Source: an uncultured Clostridia bacterium
Lineage (GTDB): Bacteria; Bacillota; Clostridia; TANB77; CAG-508
DNA length: 6,835 nucleotides
Direction: 5' to 3'
Assembly: GCA_944386315.1 (NCBI GenBank)
Contig: CALXAS010000075.1
Coordinates: forward strand, 1-6,835
In this document: positions 1 to 5,782 of the stretch, in pieces
Layout of the letters: every line of letters starts with the position of its first letter
Numbering within the stretch: position 1 is the stretch's first letter
The notes under the pieces: model-generated
What the model saw: only the letters and a program-made list of their open reading frames with translations
The model's database searches: none
Told to the model about the DNA's origin: nothing
Program-made: the position numbers and the translations under genes

Positions 1-541
1 TATCAAAACAATGATATCTACTTTTCTATAGAAAAAAGTGAAAATGCGGATGAAGACGAAGCTATTAAAAGTGTAAGTATAGAGAACATACAGATTACAA
101 AAACACCAGCAGTAGGAGAAATCAAATCCTATATGCCCAATAGTGGAGAGGGAAGAGCATTCACTTATACAGAAGATTATGTGATACAAGACCAATCACT
201 TACTTATCAAGGTGGTACGCAAACAGACCTAAAAATGCTACAGATAGGAAATCAAGGTGGAAATATAGCCATTCGCTTTACGAATACAGGCATTCGGAAG
301 CTATGTTTCTAATGAAGATGAAGAAATAACTCATGATGGAACCTTAATTACCAAAACAAGTACCACACAGGAAGATATGCAATTTGCAGTAAGCTTTGAC
401 TTTGTGATAACATTAAAAGACAAAAGCTACAAAGCTAGCATTTCCCTAGATTTACCTTGTGGCAACTTAATAGAAGAGGGAACGAGTAGTAAAGAAATAA
501 CAGATATGTCAGCTTTCGTTTTCAAAAGAGTAAATCTGTAA
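1..541 (+). pseudogene. 3' part of an unrecognised protein gene, broken by a frameshift
   Basis: The gene enters from the left edge, so its start is not visible. Frame 1 is open from base 1 and reads as normal A-rich coding sequence (for example ..IENIQITKTPAVGEIKSYMP..) until a TAA at 310-312. From about base 296 the next frame continues as equally good coding sequence (GSYVSNEDEEITHDG..) to a TAA at 539-541, ending ..SAFVFKRVNL. Dropping one base around 291-297 joins the two into one uninterrupted protein through ..RFTNTGI/GSYVSNEDEE... I therefore read it as one gene with a one-base insertion, either a real mutation or a sequencing error. The visible part has about 180 residues, is polar with alternating beta-like segments and few cysteines, and has no membrane segment. 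I do not recognise the family and assign no function. It ends only 17 bases before the SRP RNA promoter, with no terminator visible between them. Confidence 0.6.
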
Positions 542-557
542 AAAATCAAAATAACTA

Positions 558-586
558 TTGCGAAAACAAAGAATTCAGTATATAAT
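558..586 (+). promoter_or_regulatory. Sigma-A-type promoter of the SRP RNA
   Basis: A -35 box TTGCGA (558-563) and a perfect -10 box TATAAT (581-586) are separated by exactly 17 bases. The expected start of transcription is about 593-594. That coincides with the first pairs of the outermost SRP RNA stem, which begins at 592-594, and this agreement supports both calls. Confidence 0.75.
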
Positions 587-605
587 AAAAGCGGTATGAG
601 AAAAA

Positions 606-721
606 TGTGATTTTTCTATGGAGGATAATTCAATGTAAGCCTATGAACCTTGTCAGGTCCGGAAGGAAGCAGCAATAAGTAGTTACTTATGTGTGAAATT
701 ATCTTCCATAGAGAAATTACA
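606..721 (+). ncRNA. ffs: Signal recognition particle RNA (4.5S/small bacterial type)
   Basis: This is the RNA core of the signal recognition particle. It binds Ffh and FtsY and targets nascent membrane and secreted proteins to the translocon. The diagnostic domain IV apex is present: GTCAGGTCC, the GGAA tetraloop at 661-664, then GGAAGCAGC, with the usual asymmetric internal loops. The two arms form a long rod: 606-630 pairs with 697-721 almost without interruption, using three G-U pairs. An internal loop of A601-605 against 722-726 follows, and an outer helix pairs 592-600 with 727-735, so the transcript probably runs from about 593 to about 740. There is no room for the Alu domain of the larger Bacillus-type scRNA, so this is the small form. 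Its position just before dnaX is the conserved Firmicutes arrangement. The coordinates cover the well-supported core. Confidence 0.93.
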
Positions 722-726
722 AAAAG

Positions 727-741
727 CTTATACCGTTTTTT
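727..741 (+). terminator. Intrinsic terminator made from the SRP RNA closing stem
   Basis: Bases 727-735 pair with 600-592 at the very start of the transcript (CGGTAT with ATACCG, then G-U, A-U and G-C), and a run of six T follows at 736-741. The basal helix of the rod plus this U-tract would act as a rho-independent terminator that also sets the RNA 3' end. The stem is closed over more than 120 bases, not a short loop, so efficiency is uncertain. Some read-through into dnaX, whose start codon lies 33 bases downstream, is plausible. Confidence 0.5.
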
Positions 742-762
742 CCAGGGAAAAACCTAAGGAAG

Positions 763-769
763 AGGTGAG
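763..769 (+). promoter_or_regulatory. Ribosome binding site that sets the dnaX start at TTG 774
   Basis: AGGTGAG at 763-769, within an AGGAAGAGGTGAG purine tract, ends four bases before TTG 774; its GAGGTG core (762-767) lies six bases away. It lies outside the SRP RNA, and the protein from this TTG starts (M)EYTALYRKFRP, the usual DnaX N-terminus. The in-frame GTG at 693 has no comparable site and lies in the SRP RNA 3' arm. Confidence 0.75.
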
Positions 770-773
770 CTTT

Positions 774-2405
774 TTGGAATACACAGCATTGTATAGAAAG
801 TTTAGACCTACTACTTTTGGAGAGATGGTAGGACAAGAGCATATTACAAGAACCCTAAAAAACCAAATCATAGCGGGAAGAGTAGGACATGCCTATTTGT
901 TTAATGGGGGAAGAGGAACAGGAAAAACTTCTGCAGCTAAAATCTTAGCAAGAGCAGTGAACTGTTTAAACCCAAAGGATGGGGAACCATGCAACGAATG
1001 TGAAATTTGCAAAGCGGCAATGGCGGGAACTCTAACGGATATCGTAGAAATGGACGCAGCTTCTAATAACAGCGTAGAAGATATTAGGCAGATACGTGAT
1101 GAGGTGAATTTTTTGCCAACAGTTGCTAAGTATAGAGTCTATATTATAGACGAGGTACATATGCTATCTACAGGAGCTTTCAATGCACTATTAAAAACCC
1201 TAGAAGAGCCACCAGCACATGTAAAGTTTATTCTAGCAACAACAGAACCACAAAAATTGCCAGCTACTATTTTATCCAGATGCCAACGTTTTGACTTTAA
1301 AAAAATAGCCAATGAAGACATTGCTAATCATTTAATAGACATTTGCAAAAAAATGAATATAGAAATTACCAAAGAAGCAGTTTCTACAATTGCTATTTTG
1401 TCAGAAGGGGCTATGAGAGATGCACTTTCCATTTTAGAAAGATGTTTGCAAGATGGAGAAACCCAAATAGACGAAGATAAAATCAAAGATTTAGTAGGAA
1501 TACCAAAGCTTCAGTTTATAGAGGCTATTTTGGAGGCAATTATCCATTGTAAGGTGGAAGATGCCTTAAATGTAATAGAAGAAGTTGTAAAAGAAGGAAA
1601 AGATATACAAAATTTCCTATGGGAAATGATAAAATATGCAAAAGACATTTTAGTGTATGGTGCAACCAAAAAAGTCCCTTTGTATAGTGAAGAAGAAACC
1701 AAAAAACTAGCAAAGCTTACAGAAAACGTGGATAGGACAACAGCGTTAGGCATTGTATATGCGTTATCTAACTTAGAAAACGAAATGAAATGGTCTAGTC
1801 AAAAGTTAATTTTGTTCCAAGTAACGGTTATCAAATTGTGTGCAAGAGACTTGGGGGCAACGGATGGAAACGAAACAGAGCAAATACAACAATTAGAACA
1901 AAAAGTAAATTACTTGCAAAAGCAAGTAGAAAACTTAAGGCACGGAGAAGTTATCCACAAAAAAGTAACAAATGTGGAAATCCCTACGCAAAAAACAGTT
2001 GTAGAGGCACCAAAAATGCCACAAGAAACTTTAGTAAAAAGAAACAACGTAGCACCAACAAAAACAGGAGAAAATTTAGCGTGCTGGCCTAAAGTATTAA
2101 AAGACTTAAAAGATACAGGAAAAATTATGCTATACACCAACTTGATGAATACAACCGCAAAAGAAGTAAATGATATGACAGTAGGCATTGTATTTCCGAA
2201 GGCAATTACACCATTTGGAAAAACAATTTTAGAAAAATCAGAAAACCAAACAGAGCTAGAAAGAAGAATCTCTATGGAATTAGGAAAAGCCATGAGAGTA
2301 AAATATATAGAAAATGCAAGCAGTCAGCCAGAAATGTCACAAGCGAATGCAATAGAAACCTTTGCGGAAGATTTAGACTTACCAATTCATATTATAGAAG
2401 AATAA
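774..2405 (+). CDS. dnaX: DNA polymerase III subunit gamma/tau (clamp-loader ATPase)
   Basis: This is the ATPase subunit of the clamp loader, which opens the beta clamp and loads it on primed DNA at the replication fork. From the TTG start it has 543 residues. Visible features are the ALYRKFRP N-terminus, Walker A GGRGTGKT at 45-52, zinc-binding cysteines C64, C73, C76 and C79, Walker B with D126-E127, sensor-1 threonines near 156-157, and the arginine-finger motif S168-R169-C170. An oligomerisation domain III (about 215-355), a short coiled coil (about 366-390), a variable linker and a C-terminal tau-like domain (about 435-525) follow. The length is normal for Firmicutes, which usually make a single tau-like form. 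The start was chosen from the RBS and homology. An in-frame GTG at 693 would add 27 residues encoded partly by SRP RNA. The gene heads a dnaX-ybaB-recR cluster and is 62 bases from ybaB. Confidence 0.96.
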   Translation: MEYTALYRKFRPTTFGEMVGQEHITRTLKNQIIAGRVGHAYLFNGGRGTGKTSAAKILARAVNCLNPKDGEPCNECEICKAAMAGTLTDIVEMDAASNNSVEDIRQIRDEVNFLPTVAKYRVYIIDEVHMLSTGAFNALLKTLEEPPAHVKFILATTEPQKLPATILSRCQRFDFKKIANEDIANHLIDICKKMNIEITKEAVSTIAILSEGAMRDALSILERCLQDGETQIDEDKIKDLVGIPKLQFIEAILEAIIHCKVEDALNVIEEVVKEGKDIQNFLWEMIKYAKDILVYGATKKVPLYSEEETKKLAKLTENVDRTTALGIVYALSNLENEMKWSSQKLILFQVTVIKLCARDLGATDGNETEQIQQLEQKVNYLQKQVENLRHGEVIHKKVTNVEIPTQKTVVEAPKMPQETLVKRNNVAPTKTGENLACWPKVLKDLKDTGKIMLYTNLMNTTAKEVNDMTVGIVFPKAITPFGKTILEKSENQTELERRISMELGKAMRVKYIENASSQPEMSQANAIETFAEDLDLPIHIIEE

Positions 2406-2467
2406 GAAAGGTTTATAGGTAAAACCGCATACAAAAAACCTAAATAAAAATAGAGGAGAGAAAGAAT

Positions 2468-2812
2468 ATGTCAAAAAGAGGAGGATTTCCAGGAGGAATG
2501 GGAGGCTTCGGAGGAATGAATATCAATCAATTAATGAAAGAAGCCAAAAAAATGCAAGCAGATATGGAAAAAACACAAGAAGAGTTAGCACAAAAAGAAT
2601 TTGAAAGCACAGCGGGAGGAGGAGCAGTTTGCGTAAAAGTATCTGGAAGTAAAGAAATAAAAGAAATTAAAATACAAAAAGAAGTAGTAGACCCAGAAGA
2701 TGTAGAAATGTTACAAGACCTAATTTTAACTTGCGTAAACGATGCACTAAAGAAAGTAGATAGCGCACAAGCCGCAGGTCTTTCAAAATATAACATACCA
2801 GGAATGATGTAG
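2468..2812 (+). CDS. ybaB: YbaB/EbfC family nucleoid-associated protein
   Basis: This encodes a 114-residue small DNA-binding protein. Family members form dimers shaped like tweezers that bind DNA and associate with the nucleoid; a role near replication or repair is inferred from constant linkage with dnaX and recR. The N-terminus is the typical Gly/Met/Phe-rich stretch (GGFPGGMGGFGGM), then a long helix starting NINQLMKEAKKMQADMEK, then the central VKVSGSKEIKEIKI strand region and the C-terminal helix. The length fits the usual 100-115 residues. AGGAGA at 2454-2459, eight bases before the ATG, is a strong RBS. The 62-base gap after dnaX holds no convincing terminator, so co-transcription is likely. 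The stop codon is followed after 16 bases by recR. Confidence 0.95.
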   Translation: MSKRGGFPGGMGGFGGMNINQLMKEAKKMQADMEKTQEELAQKEFESTAGGGAVCVKVSGSKEIKEIKIQKEVVDPEDVEMLQDLILTCVNDALKKVDSAQAAGLSKYNIPGMM

Positions 2813-2828
2813 GAAGCGAGAAAAAGAA

Positions 2829-3428
2829 ATGTCATATTATTCACCATCTATCGAAAAACTAATAGAGAGTTTTGAAAAATTACCAAGCATCGGAAACAAA
2901 ACAGCCGCAAGGCTAGCCTTCTATATTTTGGATAGACCAGAAGAAGAAGTAAAAGAATTTGTAGATGCGATTATGAATGCCAAAAAGAATTTAAAATATT
3001 GTTCCAAATGTTTTAATATATCTGATACAGATCCATGCGAAATTTGTTCTAACCCTAGAAGAGACGAAAGCGTTATTTGCGTAGTAGAAGACGTAAAAGA
3101 TGTAGTAGCAATGGAAAGAACACATGAATTTAATGGATTATACCATGTACTACATGGTTCCATTTCACCAATGAATGGAGTAGGTCCAGATGATATTAAA
3201 ATAAAAGAGCTTTTAAGTAGGTTAATGGACGGAACCGTAAAAGAACTTATCTTGGCAACAAACCCACGAGTAGAAGGAGAAGCAACTGCTATGTATATTT
3301 CTAAACTAGTAAAACCAATGGGAGTAAAAGTTACCAGAATTGCCCATGGCATTCCAGTAGGAGGAGATTTAGAGTATACGGATGAAGTAACTTTGAGCAA
3401 AGCACTAGAGGGAAGAAGAGAATTGTAA
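2829..3428 (+). CDS. recR: Recombination mediator protein RecR
   Basis: RecR acts with RecO (and RecF) to load RecA on SSB-coated gapped DNA during recombinational repair. The 199 residues match the usual length of about 198. In order, it has a helix-hairpin-helix region (LPSIGNKTAARLA, about 18-30), a zinc finger with C58, C61, C70 and C73, a Toprim domain starting around 80 with acidic E87-D88, the conserved ATNPRVEGEATA block, and the C-terminal GIPVGGDLEYTDEVTL motif. The ribosome site is weak: AGGAAG at 2811-2816 overlaps the ybaB stop codon and is 12 bases from the ATG, which suggests translational coupling to ybaB. It is the last gene of the cluster, with a terminator 18 bases after the stop. 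No bofA-like gene follows as it does in Bacillus. Confidence 0.97.
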   Translation: MSYYSPSIEKLIESFEKLPSIGNKTAARLAFYILDRPEEEVKEFVDAIMNAKKNLKYCSKCFNISDTDPCEICSNPRRDESVICVVEDVKDVVAMERTHEFNGLYHVLHGSISPMNGVGPDDIKIKELLSRLMDGTVKELILATNPRVEGEATAMYISKLVKPMGVKVTRIAHGIPVGGDLEYTDEVTLSKALEGRREL

Positions 3429-3445
3429 TGTGTCAATCTCATGAA

Positions 3446-3476
3446 GGACACTTATCGTTTGGATAGGTGTTTTTTT
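3446..3476 (+). terminator. Rho-independent terminator after recR
   Basis: The stem ACACTTATC (3448-3456) pairs with GATAGGTGT (3462-3470), nine pairs with one G-U, closed by the loop GTTTG. A T-run continues to 3476. It sits 18 bases after the recR stop and should end the dnaX-ybaB-recR transcript. A competing weaker hairpin, GTGTC (3430-3434) with GACAC (3447-3451), overlaps its left arm. Confidence 0.85.
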
Positions 3477-3502
3477 GTGCTTAAAAACAAATGTAACCGT
3501 GA

Positions 3503-3534
3503 GTGTCCCACAAATGTCAGGGATGAGTGGGACA
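3503..3534. repeat. Palindromic repeat, copy 1 (GTCAGGG-loop hairpin)
   Basis: A perfect 8-bp inverted repeat, TGTCCCAC at 3504-3511 and GTGGGACA at 3527-3534, encloses a 15-base loop containing GTCAGGG (3516-3522). No T-tract follows directly, so it is not an ordinary terminator. The same design with 24 of 32 bases identical occurs at 4829-4861 in the same orientation, on the other side of the Rpn-family gene. Confidence 0.75.
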
Positions 3535-3569
3535 ACCCAAAAAAAGTCGAAAATTATGGAAATAATTCA

Positions 3570-3605
3570 AAAATAGTAAGGTTATCCTAAACCTACTATT
3601 TTTTT
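3570..3605. terminator. Bidirectional terminator between recR and the Rpn-family gene
   Basis: The stem AAATAGTA-GGTT (3571-3583, with one bulged A at 3579) pairs with AACC-TACTATTT (3590-3601) around the loop ATCCTA. T3599-3605 follows on the + strand, and A3569-3573 gives a U-tract on the minus strand. It lies 29 bases past the stop of the convergent minus-strand gene and can terminate that gene as well as back up the recR terminator. Confidence 0.8.
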
Positions 3606-3633
3606 GTTTATAAATAAGCATAGAACATAAAAA

Positions 3634-4539
3634 CTATTCCAATTCTTTTAATTCTTCCTGAGAAAGCCCTGTTATCTTTAAAATAACTTCTATAGGAATA
3701 TTTTCTTGCAACATAGACTTAGCAATTTTTCTTTTCTCTTGTAATTCTCCAATAGAGATACCCTCTATCTTCCCTTTATTTTCTCCTTCTTTTAATCCTT
3801 CCTCTTTCCCATGCTCATAAACAGATTGCCTATTCCATTTTTCTTCTCTTTCCCATCTGGCAAGAATTTCTGCCTTTTTTCGTACATCTTCATCTTCACT
3901 AATATCTTCTAATTTTTCATTAGTTTGTTTTAATTCTTCGTTCTTACTCATAAGAGACTGCACCTCCGTTTCGTTTGGATCTAAAATAAATAGAATCCAT
4001 TGTGCTAAAATGTCTTGTGGATTTTTATGATACATTTCTTTCGCTTTAGTCATATCAATTATATGTAATTCTTGCAAATCTGTCAATTGCTTTTCTTTCA
4101 TTTCATCTTCTGTAAAGTGCCAAATGGTGTGCATTTTATCTATATCTTTTAATTCTTCTAATTCATAATTTAACAAACCAATGGTAATGGATTTTTGAAG
4201 ACTAATATATCTGTCTCCTCTGGATAATTGTTTAGAAATTAATTGACAGGAAGAATAAAGTAATCTAGGAATAGTATTCAAGTAATCAACTAATTGGAGT
4301 TCAATGTGAATTAGTTCACCGATAGAGGTAGTAGCAAGTAAATCTAGTCTACCAATTTTTTCTTCTGGGAGTTCTCGTGCCTGCGAAACTTCCGTATTCA
4401 CCTTTACAATATGAATTTTTTTGCCAAGAATGGCAGAAATGAAAAAGCCAGTTTCTTCTCTATTTTTATCAGAGAAGAGAGATTGAAAAACAACATCATA
4501 TTTAGGTTTTAATAATAATTTAGATTTTTTTGACTTCAT
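3634..4539 (-). CDS. Rpn family recombination-promoting nuclease / PD-(D/E)XK putative transposase
   Basis: This 301-residue protein belongs to the PDDEXK_2/Rpn family (Pfam PF12784 type). Some members promote RecA-independent recombination through DNA cleavage; the role of most genomic copies is unknown. The N-terminus KPKYDVVFQSLFSDK, the GRLDLLA segment and the following IHIELQ give the nuclease core, with D66, E80 and Q82 as likely metal-binding and catalytic residues (PD-(D/E)XK variant with ExQ). The middle (about 130-190) is the family's WILFILDP region. The C-terminal third is charged, coiled-coil-like and has the usual G-rich EHGKEEGLKEGE repeat, then a short helical tail ending GLSQEELKELE. 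It appears intact and full length. AAGAAAGGA (complement of 4552-4560) is the RBS, with a rather long spacing of 12. It runs against recR and stands alone between two copies of a small palindromic repeat. No terminal inverted repeats or target duplications are obvious. Confidence 0.9.
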   Translation of the reverse strand: MKSKKSKLLLKPKYDVVFQSLFSDKNREETGFFISAILGKKIHIVKVNTEVSQARELPEEKIGRLDLLATTSIGELIHIELQLVDYLNTIPRLLYSSCQLISKQLSRGDRYISLQKSITIGLLNYELEELKDIDKMHTIWHFTEDEMKEKQLTDLQELHIIDMTKAKEMYHKNPQDILAQWILFILDPNETEVQSLMSKNEELKQTNEKLEDISEDEDVRKKAEILARWEREEKWNRQSVYEHGKEEGLKEGENKGKIEGISIGELQEKRKIAKSMLQENIPIEVILKITGLSQEELKELE

Positions 4540-4828
4540 GAAAAATATCAGTCCTTTCTTAAGATTAATGAAAGATGTATACAGTTATGAGTTAACTAAA
4601 TACTCTTTTTTGGATATAAATTTGCTTTAAAACGACAGAAAATCATAAGAAAATTAAGAATATAAAATAGATTAATAGAAAAATAAATCTTTTATTCCTA
4701 GATACGCCTTCTGTTAGAGAAAAAAGATTTACAGTGGAATATAGTGAAATAAAGCAAAATAGGAATATCATAAAAAATGGAAAAAGTAAAGAAAAACTTT
4801 TAGACAAAAAATAACAAAAAACGCATAG
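4540..4828. other. AT-rich gene-free stretch upstream of the Rpn-family gene
   Basis: About 290 bases separate the Rpn-family start from repeat copy 2. The part nearest the gene (4552-4640) must hold its leader and probably its promoter, but I see no convincing -35/-10 pair there; an 8-bp palindrome AGTTAACT lies at about 4585. Further on, the + strand has a 48-codon open stretch (4671-4814, ending at TAA 4812-4814) without ATG, GTG or a ribosome site. It reads like decayed coding sequence (..DTPSVREKRFTVEYSEIKQNR..) but is not recognised. A 64-residue very hydrophobic minus-strand reading frame (4643-4837) looks like a by-product of A-rich sequence and has no ribosome site. Confidence 0.5.
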
Positions 4829-4861
4829 GTGTCCCATTCAAGTCAGGGTTAAATGGTACAC
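4829..4861. repeat. Palindromic repeat, copy 2 (GTCAGGG-loop hairpin)
   Basis: The arms GTGTCCCATT (4829-4838) and AATGGTACAC (4852-4861) form ten positions with one C/T mismatch (4833 with 4857), around a 13-base loop that contains GTCAGGG at 4842-4848. Spacing of the arms and of the GTCAGGG core is the same as in copy 1 at 3503-3534, and the orientation is the same. The flank after it (GTCAAAAAAGATAGAAATAA) also weakly resembles that after copy 1 (GTCGAAAATTATGGAAATAA). Confidence 0.75.
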
Positions 4862-4902
4862 ATTTTAAAAATAATGTCAAAAAAGATAGAAATAAGTAAA
4901 AT

Positions 4903-5013
4903 TTACGGAATATCCCCACCCTGTGCACTGGCAATCGTGCTTAAATTAGCCCCAACAGCAGAGAGAAAATTGCCTAAAGTATCTATTTCGTCAGGAGAAA
5001 GCCCTTGCGATAA
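4903..5013 (-). pseudogene. C-terminal remnant of a small protein (DUF6774-like), fused out of frame to the GDT1 gene
   Basis: In the -1 frame relative to the GDT1 gene, starting inside its last codons and running past its stop, the minus strand reads LSQGLSPDEIDTLGNFLSA and then VGANLSTIASAQGGDIP before TAA (complement of 4903-4905). This looks like real protein: an amphipathic helical pair with little hydrophobic-shadow character. It resembles from memory the C-terminal half of short clostridial proteins with DUF6774 (..speE...LaaiftqLGdtLatia..). There is no start codon or RBS for it; the frame is open upstream only to a stop at 5062-5064, through GDT1 membrane-helix sequence. The junction lies at a run of seven T on the minus strand. 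I infer a gene remnant joined to the GDT1 gene by deletion, or a frameshifted fusion. The family assignment is tentative. Confidence 0.4.
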
Positions 5014-5606
5014 AAAAACAGAAAAATAAGTCCCACTATACCAAATAAAATAAACAAAAGGCTAGATATTTTTTGCATAGTAGCTTCCGAAACTTTTCGG
5101 CTTAAAAACTTTCCTAAAAGAATGGCAATACTATCGGAAACCACCATTCCTAAAATAGCGCCTGCAATCAAAAAAATCTTCTCATGAGGATAACTAATAC
5201 CAAGCCCAATAGAAGCTAAAAAAGTTTTATCCCCAAATTCTCCTATGGCAATAGAAGCGGCAATCATAAATACATATCCTAAGTTTAAAGAAGCAAGCTT
5301 TTGCAAAAGATTTCCTTTCTTGCTATTTCCCACTTCAAAAGAAGAAAACAGAGAGAAAATACCAAACAATAGAAAAGAAAAATAGGTAAATAGTTCTAAA
5401 TAAAAATGAAAAATATCATTTTCCAATAAACCAATAGAACTGCCAAACAAAATAGCAATGCCATGGCTCAAAAAAGAACCAAGACAAACGCCTAATAAAA
5501 TCCAAACAGACTTCACCTTAGAAGAAAAAGACAAAACAAGCAATTGCGTTTTATCTCCTAATTCCGATAAAAACACTAGTAAAAAAGCGACAAAAAAAGC
5601 AATCAT
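4983..5606 (-). CDS. TMEM165/GDT1 (UPF0016) family membrane transporter
   Basis: This 207-residue membrane protein belongs to the family of bacterial and eukaryotic Ca2+/Mn2+ transporters (TMEM165, Gdt1, MneA-like); manganese export is a likely role but not proven here. Both signature motifs E-x-G-D-K-(S/T) are present: E15-L-G-D-K-T20 and E123-F-G-D-K-T128, one in each inverted half. About six hydrophobic segments are visible (about 2-13, 34-60, 70-88, 107-122, 139-160 and 175-195), with a short polar loop (GNSKKGN) between the halves. The start is the ATG at complement 5604-5606, because AAGGAAGGA lies six bases upstream of it. The in-frame ATG at 5631-5633 would add nine residues and has no ribosome site. 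The last residues (YRKGFLLTK) may not be original, since the other frame there holds a remnant of another coding sequence. It diverges from the ABC ATPase gene. Confidence 0.92.
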   Translation of the reverse strand: MIAFFVAFLLVFLSELGDKTQLLVLSFSSKVKSVWILLGVCLGSFLSHGIAILFGSSIGLLENDIFHFYLELFTYFSFLLFGIFSLFSSFEVGNSKKGNLLQKLASLNLGYVFMIAASIAIGEFGDKTFLASIGLGISYPHEKIFLIAGAILGMVVSDSIAILLGKFLSRKVSEATMQKISSLLFILFGIVGLIFLFFYRKGFLLTK

Positions 5607-5612
5607 AGCAAA

Positions 5613-5621
5613 TCCTTCCTT
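5613..5621 (-). promoter_or_regulatory. Ribosome binding site that sets the GDT1 start
   Basis: On the minus strand AAGGAAGGA ends six bases before the ATG at 5606-5604. It lies downstream of the alternative ATG at 5633, which itself is preceded by A/T-rich sequence without any Shine-Dalgarno match, so translation most likely begins at 5606. Confidence 0.75.
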
Positions 5622-5782
5622 TTTAAACAACATATGAGAAATAAAAGAAAATATGTTAAATAATGTGAATTCTATGTGAATTATATTGCATATGGAAAAT
5701 CTTAGTGATATCCTAAAACATAAATACTACGGAAATAAGGATTTAAGAACACCAGATAAATGGTGTTAAAATTTTGAAAACA

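Noticed and set aside
541..605. Alu domain of a large Bacillus-type SRP RNA
   Set aside because: The promoter lies at 558-586, leaving no transcribed room for the roughly 100-base Alu portion, and no matching 3' half follows the apex.
1838..2092. Open -1 frame within dnaX that could encode a frameshifted gamma-like form
   Set aside because: The frame reads as a Lys/Arg-rich shadow of the A-rich dnaX linker. The six-A run near 1960 is not in the A-AAA-AAG register used for programmed slippage in E. coli, and no stem or Shine-Dalgarno stimulator is evident.
4643..4837. 64-residue hydrophobic minus-strand reading frame starting MGHLCVF
   Set aside because: It starts inside the palindromic repeat, has no ribosome site, and its Phe/Ile/Leu-rich composition is what A-rich DNA gives on the opposite strand.
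5029..5036. Third copy of the palindromic repeat (GTCCCAC within GDT1)
   Set aside because: Only seven bases match one arm; there is no second arm and no GTCAGGG core, so it is chance.
5607..5633. GDT1 start at the upstream ATG (5633)
   Set aside because: No Shine-Dalgarno precedes it, while the strong AAGGAAGGA site lies inside the extra nine codons and serves the ATG at 5606.
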